A DNA stretch of 64,000 nt from assembly GCF_026151205.1 (NCBI RefSeq), contig NC_087076.1, forward strand, positions 16,643,142-16,707,141. Reading direction: 5' to 3'. The notes under the pieces are model-generated. The model ran no database searches, was not told where the DNA came from, and saw nothing but the letters and a program-made list of their open reading frames with translations. Origin of the DNA: Bolinopsis microptera. Lineage: Eukaryota > Ctenophora > Tentaculata > Lobata > Bolinopsidae. The translations under genes and the position numbers were made by a program. This document shows, piece after piece, positions 56,041 through 64,000 of the stretch (positions are counted from its first letter, which is position 1; each line of letters begins with the position of its first letter).

Positions 56041-57530
56041 ATACACTTATAAGTTCCATGGGAATATCAGCTCAATTGCTCTAACCAGAGCCCTCTCTCT
56101 TGCAGTAGCGCGCGACCGCAGTAAGCGCGTCACTTAGTACGCGTAGACACATGGCTATATATATGAATCAGCTCAACAACACTGAACACCGTGTTTTTGC
56201 AACTGGTATGTTTTCTCGCTCCTACTATAAAATCGATCGCCCAAATTTTAAGAAAATTCTTGTGAAAAGGCCCTTTAGGTGTGAAATTGATCTGAATCGG
56301 TGTATTTTTGGACGCTGATTGCGAATCACCCCCATTGCCCATGACGTGGGGTAAAAATGTTGCCACGGAGAGTTGTGGGCAAAAAACCGTTTTGGTCACG
56401 TGACAGGCTAGTAAAACATGAATTCGATTGTTTAGGGCTCGAGTTGATAAGAGTTATGGCTAGCTTCGGGGTTATGGTTAGGGCCGGGTTAGGGTTGGGA
56501 TTTATAGGGTTTATTATATATGTAAAACTTAACCGTTTTGTACGGCTGCAAAACCATAAAAACCAAAGTCAGTAAAATGTTTTGGCGAGCGAATTAGTAA
56601 GAGCCATGTTTTCTATTTATGTTATCATCAGTAATTAAAGTAATAGGGGTTCACCTAACCATGTGCTTTCGCGCCGCTACTGCAAGCGCAAGGGCTCTGG
56701 ATAGAGCAATAATAGGATAGAGCAATAATAGGTTAGAGCAATAATAGGGTTAACGGGGAAAAATTGATGTCCTGTCTACTGCAAGCGAGAGGGCTCTGGT
56801 TAGAGCAATGTTTGAGGTTATCCATAAATCTTTACTTTATGGTCATATTTTGTACCATTTTTCTCATACACTTTAAACTTGTGTATAGGGGGAAGAGGGG
56901 CATTGGGACAGCCTTAACTGCAATTTCTGTAAAATTGCTATCTACCACAAAAACCGAACTGTCACCTACCATGTCACCGAAACAGACTGTTCAGTTACTT
57001 TTTTGGTATTACCAGCAGCTGGCTTGGGGTCATGTCTAGGTGTGGTCTGGTTTTTCTATCTCTCCTTAATATTTCCCCTTATAGTAATTTGCAATTGTTC
57101 CTCACTAAACCCTGGACCAAATTTATCCGTTGTTTACAACAATGTCTATGGTTTCCTAAATACCTGCGATCATTTGTTTCTCTATATCTACAAACATAAG
57201 CCTCACATCATTATTCTAAACGAGACATGGCTGAAAAATTCCATTCTCAGTAATGAGGTGCTCCCTGACAAATACATAGTATTTAGGCTTGACCGATCCT
57301 TAAGATCGCATTCAGTGGATGCAACCCAGCCCAAGAAATTCAGAAAAAACGGTGGTGGTTTTCTGATTGCCCATAGAACAGACATTGATATCTCGAGTTT
57401 AAAGTTCTCAAAGGTTAGTGTTCAAGCTGAATTATTATCCGTCATAATTAAGACTCAGTGTGGAAGAAACTTTTGTATATATCAACGTTCTATAGAGTAG
57501 GAACGCTTGGCTTAGATACTTTTGAATCTT
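56041..57530 (+). mobile_element. Broken 5' copy of the first LINE, with short insertions
   Basis: Pieces match LINE positions 347-450 (at 56045-56216 and 56612-56655) and about 598 to 4215 without the fold-back element (at 56806-57530). The match ends at GAATCTTTC. GC-rich pieces are inserted between. The copy keeps the LNPGP motif (57107-57118) and the NETWL endonuclease block, but has stops and frame changes. It shows the empty target site of the fold-back element. Confidence 0.8.
56075..56166. mobile_element. 92-bp GC-rich insert with 9-bp target duplication
   Basis: ATCAGCTCA occurs directly before (56066-56074) and after (56167-56175) this insert, and once in the intact LINE near 362-374. 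The insert starts ATTGCTCTAACCAGAGCCC. Related inverted pieces lie at 56690-56720 and 56778-56808, the latter ending GGTTAGAGCAAT against LINE sequence. Confidence 0.65.
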
Positions 57531-58282
57531 TCATAATAACCCTAATTGCTAATTGATACTTAGACTGGGATGGGCTCATTTTAGTGTTTTTCATTTCGTT
57601 ATTAAACATTGAAATTTGACACAATATAAAATGTAAAACTAAAAGTATATAAATTGTAAATACTTAAATTTTATTAATTTTTTAAATTTATTGACAGAAG
57701 CATACTTTTAGGTGTTTAACCTTATCCTTATTGCTTATAATTAGACAATTACAACTGTTCCATCTGTTTTTGTATATTATTTTATGTAATAAGCACCATT
57801 CCTGCATACACATGCGTTAGCACAATTTTTTTTGTCTGATCGCGATTTTGATAAATTTGGTACCAGAAGTTTTTGTAGCGTGATGCACTACTAATAACGT
57901 CCACAGTTTCAGTTATTTGAAAATAATTTTCATGATCCTTCAAAATATTCGATATTTTAGAAGTTATAGGCAGTTAAAGCGAGAAATTATCTATTTTTCG
58001 TCATTCTACACACCTGAAATGCACAAAAGGCCCACATACAGATCGACCTAATCGCATGATCGTACTGCATGATGAATTTGTATTATTTACACTAAGAGGC
58101 AACTTTTGGTACAAAATTTAACAAAATCAGAGACAACAAATTCTGTGCCAACTCATGGCACTTATTGCATAGATTATATTGTTTGAATAATGTTTGTGTT
58201 CTAGGACGTCTCATGCATCAAAAAAATAAACGCTTAAAAGAAACCAAAATAGTCAACTGAAGGGCTTTTCCGTTAACTTGTC
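57531..58282. other. AT-rich intergenic stretch
   Basis: No ORF or repeat of note apart from TTTTTGTAGCGTGATGCACT near 57870, which resembles a phrase at 42487 in the GC-rich family. It includes the 3' flank of the transporter gene. No clear polyadenylation signal for the minus strand was seen close to its stop. Confidence 0.4.
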
Positions 58283-60046
58283 CTACTCGATGTAAGTTCC
58301 TACTGTTTCCTTCTTCAGTAAACACAAAATAATACTGTATAGAATAATATTGATTTGAATTAATCCGAGTACCAATCTTGGTTGGAGATTAAAGACAAAC
58401 TGTGAGCATGCAATAGCGAGAAAGGCTCCTATCTTATTAAATGTTAATCCACATGTCAACACAAATGATCTCACTTCTGTTGGGAAATATTCTGATCCCA
58501 CTACTGTTGGACAATTTCCTATCTGAGCTGCACTGAATTTCAATAATGAAAACAGCACAAAGGTGTATGTTTTGTTTACACAGAAATAAAGCGCTGTCAG
58601 AGTTATCAGTTGCAATACAGGTGACGATTGAAAATACTTTATCCGGCCAATAATTTCCATCAGAAAGACCCCCACTAGCACTCCCAGAGGCTCAAATAAA
58701 CTGAGTACCCCCAGATCAAAAAATTCCAGTTTATTAAATTTACAAGATTGGAATTGTGCCACCTTTTTATCGAAGCAGTACCTTTCATTTATAAATCTTG
58801 GCATCGAGTAGCCGATACTGTAGTAATCGAATTCTGCTGCTACACACAAAGCTAAGAAAACTACAAAATCCTGCATACATCCAGTTGCCTTTATAAAGTT
58901 TAAGCCACTATTATAGAATCCTGTTCTATCATTGGTTTCATCGTCACGAGTAGTTTTCTCCCTTTTCAATTTGATGCGGCTTCCAGTGGTACAGTTAAAC
59001 TTGGCAATGGTTTGTACAGTACTTTCCGCTTTGTCCCAATTGCCCTTAATAGCGTCAAATCTCGGAGACTCTTCTATGATGGCCAAAAATAATATTGATG
59101 GTGAGAACATGATTGCAGTTCCTACCATTAGGCCTCTCCAGCCGTAGGGATCAACAACAAAATAAGCCAAAGCACTTGTCAGTGAACCACCAATCCCCCC
59201 GGCTATGGCAGTAAAGGAGATCAAAAATCCTCTAATTTTGATAGTCGATATTTCCGCTGAGAAATTTTATCAGATTAAACCTTGGGCAGATATAAAGATC
59301 ATCCCTATCAATTTCAAATATAATGTACTCATCCTCCTTTGCTTGCCAAAATTCATATCGAAAGTAATACTTGAATGTGTTAATCAATCAAATAAGTGAA
59401 AGGTTTACAAAAAGAAGTATAAATAAACCTGTAAGAGCTGTAGTAGGACCAATTGATGCCCCCATAAACACTCCACAAAATCCACGAAGAACTAACAGAT
59501 GCCAGAATTCTGTAGCTTGTCCACATAACAATCCTGTTATGGTTACTCCTACGGCTCCAGCTAGAGCTAATGGCTTCCTACCAAATCTATCACCCGCTCC
59601 AGAAAATAGTATCGATGCCATCCCCGATCCTATGAACACAGTTGCCTGCAGAGCAAAGAAGAAGTGACAATAATATGAGTTGATTTGCAACATTTATCAA
59701 CTATTAAAAACATAATTGAATCAAAAACCAAAACTCTTGAATCTGTAAAAGAAAACTTTCATTTAATTCAGTAAGGGATTACCTGGAGAGCGGTTACCCA
59801 GAAAGTTGTCAGGTTCCACTCACATTTCACCATTGTCCCCACTATTGTCAAAATTATCATTTCTCCCCCTTCCAAACAAAACAGCAAAAATGGACCCAAA
59901 CTGTAAAGAAGGGTTCCCCACCCAAATCCTGCTATTTCCATTGCTTCATTTATGTCTACTTCCTCCTCATCGTTTTGGCTGGTCTTGTCGTTGTTTTTTG
60001 TCTGTAAGTGTTCCTTTAGCTGCGTAGTCTCATCAACAGCTGACAT
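58283..60046 (-). CDS. SVOP/SV2-like major facilitator transporter
   Basis: Three exons on the minus strand: 60046-59783, 59645-59429 and 59256-58283, phases 0 and 1, giving 484 residues. Membrane transporter of the SV2/SVOP or organic-ion branch of the MFS; substrate unknown. The N-terminus is acidic, and INEAMEIAGFGWG followed by EGGEMIILTIVG matches the DAVE.IGFG and MADA.EMMIL pattern of SVOP. The MFS signature GDRFGRKP lies between helices 2 and 3, RGFCGVFMGASIG in helix 4, EESPRF after helix 6, and EYFPTEVRS before helix 11. About 12 membrane helices are expected from the hydrophobic runs. The last intron sits before AEISTIKIRGF. Length fits the family. Confidence 0.85.
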
Positions 60047-60220
60047 TTTCGCTCTTAATAATACTCTACTTTATTTACTGATCGATTTCAAGTTACAGGT
60101 TGATTTTGAGCAGACATTTATAGAAACATGTAACTGAGCAAACGAGAAAGTGCATACCAGAATCATGTTATTTGAGATCCTGGCGAGGTTCGCTGTTTAT
60201 CAGTCTCATGATAAGATAAT

Positions 60221-60342
60221 GATTCCAGGGATAATATCCGGTAGTAGAGACTAGGTAGGACAAATGAAACTACTGTTTACTCCTAAACAGTAGTTTCACT
60301 TGTCCTACCTAGTCTTTACTACCGGATATTATACCTGGAATC
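60221..60342. repeat. 122-bp palindrome upstream of the transporter gene
   Basis: Two 59-base arms (60221-60279 and 60284-60342) are inverted copies with a few mismatches around a 4-base loop CTCC. Partial pairing (CATGAT) continues outside. It lies about 175-300 bases upstream of the transporter ATG, in the promoter or 5' UTR. It could be a small MITE or form an RNA hairpin. Confidence 0.85.
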
Positions 60343-60705
60343 ACAATCATGTTATTGTTAAATAACTTGATTTTAACCTCACTATGGCCATGGGAGAGCT
60401 CAAAGTTAAACTTGGACATCGTGTGAAACAACAATAAGGAAATGAGTTAACTTTCATTTATCATCTTTTCATTGTCCTTTGTTAGCACTGGTGTGTGAGC
60501 TTTGTTTTGATATCGGAATTTTGGGGCAACTATGCAGACGTTCAGACTATGCAGCGTAGTTGTACCCAGTATAACGAGGAATGTTAGAGGAATTTTAAGT
60601 GAGCAGGGTACACAGTACCTCTCAAATTATAGCAATTTGAGGAATTGGCCACTTAGACGTGGAAGTTATGTCATTTCTACGATTTATCTGAGTACATAAT
60701 CTTAC
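60343..60705. other. Intergenic stretch, nothing recognised
   Basis: No ORF, repeat or signal that I can support between the palindrome and the inverted-end element. Confidence 0.4.
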
Positions 60706-61279
60706 TATATGGACACGTTCATTGAAGTTTGAGGATATTGGTAAATTTCTAAAATAACGTTTTCGACGATAGTGGCTTAATTTTAGTATCTATTAATCTA
60801 GCGTGTTCATAAGTTCTGAACATTAGCCACGTGACCCATACTCCCATATGCACTGCTCAGAAATAAAATGTATTGCTTTTAGGCACTATAATGTAAAAAA
60901 TGTCACATTTTTGTGACATTGTTTACCATAGCTGCCCAATTATCATTCCTTGGTCTGAAATATAGTAGATTATGTCAATCTAACAATTATGATACAACAT
61001 TGGTTAAAGGGCAGGGATCGAACGGCTTTAAGGCAATATTTCGTACACTTTGTCACACTCAGAATACGAGACCTCTTTTCTACTGTGAGGTGTCCTCAAA
61101 ACCCTTTCAACTCATTATTTGATGGTTCTTCTGCCAATCATAGCCCTAAAATATGTTGTTTTGAAAAGTTAGCAAATACATGCACTTGGTTATTGGGAAA
61201 TGATGTAAATTCTGTCACATTATATGGAATTTGAATTTCTGGGTGAATTTCCGAAATCATTTATATCTGATTTTGGTTT

Positions 61280-61625
61280 GGAAGGCGGGAAAACTCTATA
61301 TAAGGACGATACACGGATACAGTTGATTCAAGTATAGGGCAGTTGATGTAAACATCGTCACAAAATGATACGACATCGTAAATAGGTTACATTTTGCGGT
61401 GAAAATCTATATAAGGACGATACACGGATACAGTTTATTCAAGTATAGGGCAGTTGTTGTAAACATCGTCACAAAATGATACGACATCGTAAATAGGTTA
61501 CATTTTGCGGGAAAACTCTATAAGTCTATATATAAGGACGATACACGGATACAGTTGATTCAAGTATAGGGCAGTTGATGTAAACATCGTCACAAAATGA
61601 CATCGTAAATAGGTTAAATTTGGAA
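61280..61625 (+). repeat. 111-121 bp tandem repeat, 3 copies, with TATATAAGG core
   Basis: Copies share CTATATAAGGACGATACACG, GATACAG, AGTATAGGGCAGTTG and ACATCGTCACAAAATGA. The CGATACACGGATACAG word falls at about 61307, 61418 and 61538. Each has a TATA-box-like TATATAAGG followed about 30 bases later by AAGTATAGGGCAG. Confidence 0.85.
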
Positions 61626-61639
61626 AAAATGATTATAGA

Positions 61640-62190
61640 ATGAAATAGTCTGGGTTTCTAAATTTCCTGTATAAATCCATTCTAAATATAATAAGGACTA
61701 TTGATATGAAGGTAAATCTATCTAAATTTTAAAATGACGTATGTGACGAAATTTACATTTCTTGCCCCTATTTTGAAGAACCATACCTCGGTTAAAATAC
61801 AATTTTCTTCCAGGAATTATTGTTTGGTTATTGTTCAGCAAATTAGAACTCAAGTTTAACAATGCTGAGTTTAATTTTACTAAGTTACTGAAATGTGACG
61901 AAATTTACTTTTCCTGCCCCAACAGTATAATATCAATGTGATGAAAAATTGGCATGGGTTTCTATATTTCCTTTGTAAATCCATTCTAACTATAATAAGG
62001 ACTGTTGATACGAAAGAAAATCTATCTAACTAATGCAAGGGCTGATGTGACGAAATTTACATTTCTTGTCCCTATTTTGAAGAATCATACCTCGAATAGG
62101 ATATAATTTTACTCTATCACCATACCTATGTCGATAAACTAATTATTTTGCCAACAAATAGCAAATAAAGTTATCATATTTTTTTGTGAC
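61640..62190. repeat. ~305-bp diverged tandem repeat, 2 copies
   Basis: GGGTTTCTAAATTTCCTGTA at 61649 returns as GGGTTTCTATATTTCCTTTG at about 61956. The boxes TGTGACGAAATTTAC with TTTCTTGCCCC and the phrase CATACCTCG also recur at this spacing (61742 and 62046). Confidence 0.75.
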
Positions 62191-62867
62191 GAAATTTACA
62201 AATTTTTACCATGTTCAGGTGTTGAAATTTTGCCAATGTTAACATATCACTGCCATATAATAATTTATATGACCGGTGTGTGCTTGAAATATTGTTAATT
62301 GATCCTTAGTACGTAATATATGGTGTTTAAGTTGGTATACTAATATTTACTCAATTTCACACATGTTGAGATATCAATAAAATATGTGAACAATTCCAAA
62401 CACATTCAGCTCACAAAATAATGCTAGACTATTCTGCATTTCTTGTCAGGATGTCATAAACATCCCTCATATCAATTTCATAAATGTGTGACAGAGTTTA
62501 CATGGTGCTACCATTTAACGAAAAAAGTCGCTAAATATGTAGATAATAGTCATATGCAACTATCCTATAAATTTGAAATTCGAAAATTTGGTCAAACACG
62601 GCAACAAGGGGTCCATATAAACTCTGTCACGTTTTTATAGTGTGACAAAGTTTACAACTCACTGCCGGCCGCATTTAAGCGATATCTTATCGTCTGATAA
62701 AGATATCGTTATGCGACAAAGTTTATCTAGAGGATGAAACGATTATCCTAACCATTGAGGGTTTATATAGTTTTATAGTGTGACACATTTTACATCATCG
62801 TGCCATTTAGTAGGGTCAATAATATTTACCAATATCCTCAAACTTCAATGAACGTGTCCATATATAA

Positions 62868-63559
62868 AGCGAGACGATATATATATATATATATATTTAT
62901 TAAACCGCTCCATTTTACTGACACCACGGCATCAACTTTAACACGACTTTCCGCAAAAACCGTAAAAGATATACAATTGAAACTTTTTTGACTCGGTCAA
63001 ATACTTTAATGGCCTTCAAATCAGCATGAAACAATAAAAAATTGGCCAAGAAATAGGAGTTTTAGAGCCCAAAATTTGGACCCCCAAGTGGTGTCAAAAA
63101 CGCGAATTAAATAGGTAATAATTATTTTAGTCTCTTGAGTCTTGACACCACTTTAGGGTTAGACGGGTTCCTGCTAGTATAGCTAATGTCGGTGATTTGA
63201 CTCGTATTTGTTGAGCTGTATTCCATCGCAATAGATATTTTCAACGATTTTGGAATAATCTGTAGCATATAATAGATTTATAATTCAGAACAAGCTTTAA
63301 ACTTTAAAAGCTGATATTAGATGAAATTAAGAGCTTTTAAATGACCTGACAAAAGTTAAAGAGGAGTTGGAGACTTTAACGTCCCAGCTTATCTTTGATA
63401 AACGTTTTGTTATTTAGCCAAACTTTCATTTGTCTTGAGATAACATCTTAATTTATTGCCCCATCATGTTTTCTAGCTTCTTCTTCACGTCGTATATTAG
63501 CTCCTCAATTTCCACGTTCACATAGATAAACAGTCTGAATCTCAGGACAGTAATGAAAA
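62868..63559. other. AT-rich stretch with (TA)n and a coiled-coil-like coding trace
   Basis: A (TA)n run lies at 62877-62895. At about 63340-63415 the plus strand reads DLTKVKEELETLTSQLIFDK before a stop, a heptad-like pattern. No convincing splice sites border it. It may be an exon of the next gene, a duplicated exon, or chance. Confidence 0.3.
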
Positions 63560-63879
63560 ATGAGTGGAGAGCAAAGTCATGAGATAGATGAAGAAGAGGT
63601 ACATTCCTATAGGATATACACTATTACATTCCTATAGGATATACACTATTACTATTACTATTACTATTACTACCTCTGCAGTTTATTCTTATGATAAATG
63701 TTGATTAATTTAATGAAAAAGATGCCAGTATATCTCTGAAAGCGATTGATTTATTGTTATTTGCAGGTACTAAAAGGTGTAAGCATGCTGCAACAGGAGC
63801 TTGAACTTGAAAGGTCATTAAATCATGGACTGGCTACCAAGTTTGAAGAGTTAAAAGTCCACTACGATAGTGATAGTAC
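63560..63879 (+). CDS. Start of a coiled-coil protein gene (partial, two exons)
   Basis: Exon 1 (63560-63598) begins at an ATG preceded by in-frame stops and reads MSGEQSHEIDEEE to a GTACAT donor. Exon 2 (63767-63879) follows a TTATTTGCAG acceptor in the same phase and reads VLKGVSMLQQELELERSLNH... with a heptad pattern typical of a coiled coil, ending at a weak AC|GTCAAT donor. The gene continues past the window. Family not recognised. Short ACTATT and CCTATAGGATATACACTATT repeats lie in the first intron. Confidence 0.5.
63600..63675. repeat. Short tandem repeats in intron (25-bp x2, ACTATT run)
   Basis: ACATTCCTATAGGATATACA with CTATT occurs twice in a row, then ACTATT repeats several times. 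They lie in intron 1 of the coiled-coil gene. Confidence 0.85.
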
Positions 63880-64000
63880 GTCAATTCTTTTTTTCCACCC
63901 CTTTTAATAAACTAGTAAATTGGAACAATGCATCACAAAGTCAGACCGACAGGGTACAGTGATAACAAAAATAGGTTAAATATCAGACAGGGACCAGGGA

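Larger units (their letters stand above)
60706..62867. mobile_element. 2.16-kb noncoding element with ~40-bp inverted ends and recurring TGTGAC boxes
   Basis: TATATGGACACGTTCATTGA and on to GATATTGGTAAAT at 60706-60746 return inverted at about 62825-62867. The left inner region (CACTATAATGTAAAAAATGT) also resembles the inverted right inner region. Within lie three promoter-like tandem repeats (61280-61625), two ~305-bp repeats (61640-62190) and at least eight copies of a TGTGACRAARTTTAC-type box. No ORF exceeds about 80 codons and none looks coding. It looks like a nonautonomous DNA element, but the family is unknown to me. Confidence 0.6.

Noticed and set aside
1-64000. LTR retroelements, endogenous viruses, Polintons, tRNA or rRNA genes
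   Set aside because: I looked for long direct repeats with primer-binding sites, gag/pol/integrase or capsid motifs, and cloverleaf or rRNA cores. None was found; all RT sequences seen belong to non-LTR LINEs or a related fragment.

Overview
The window is animal nuclear DNA. Its genes have many introns with GT..AG borders, it carries non-LTR retrotransposons of animal type, and it holds a complete run of exons for a KMT2C/KMT2D (MLL3/4, trithorax-related) histone H3K4 methyltransferase. The DNA is AT-rich and crowded with minisatellites, fold-back elements and nested LINEs. TTAGGG-type repeats occur inside it. I cannot name the species or phylum with confidence; an invertebrate, perhaps an early-branching one, fits best. 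I saw no rRNA or tRNA gene, no CRISPR array and no LTR element or virus-like copy.

Layout. 1-7151: a long LINE whose ORF2 (endonuclease plus reverse transcriptase) is split by a 2.86 kb fold-back DNA element flanked by a TAA duplication; taking out the element and one TAA restores the frame. 7280-8452: the 3' end of a second LINE. 8616-8910: a small hAT-like element. 10296-11210: a one-exon gene for mitochondrial ribosomal protein bS16m with a long C-terminal extension. 12351-40666: the KMT2C/D orthologue, read here as 40 exons with matching splice phases and about 3,340 residues, ending in FYRN-FYRC, a WDR5-binding (Win) motif, SET and post-SET; its start codon is not resolved. Its introns hold a 31-bp minisatellite, a 733-bp near-perfect palindrome, a 27-bp minisatellite and a cluster of CACGTG boxes.

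42.5-52.7 kb is repeat country: GC-rich inverted repeats, TTAGGG-like tracts, a 91-bp satellite (9 copies), a 318-bp spaced duplication, about 4.1 kb of a 64-bp minisatellite with a higher-order period near 1.06 kb, and a 55-bp minisatellite. Exon-like pieces on both sides of the large array (45752-45843, 50214-50420, 50756-51136) suggest an unrecognised gene that I could not splice fully. 52.8-55.7 kb: a CR1/L2-like LINE on the minus strand interrupted by a second copy of the 7.3 kb LINE tail. 56.0-57.5 kb: a broken second copy of the first LINE. 58283-60046 (minus): a three-exon SVOP/SV2-like major facilitator transporter with a 122-bp palindrome just upstream. 60706-62867: a noncoding element with inverted ends, three promoter-like 111-121 bp repeats and a recurring TGTGACRAARTTTAC box. 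63560 to the end: the first exons of a coiled-coil protein gene.

The three recognised host genes have no evident common pathway: chromatin regulation (KMT2), mitochondrial translation (bS16m) and membrane transport (SVOP-like). The least explained structures are the 60.7-62.9 kb inverted-end element, the higher-order minisatellite, and the palindromic elements in introns and beside promoters.
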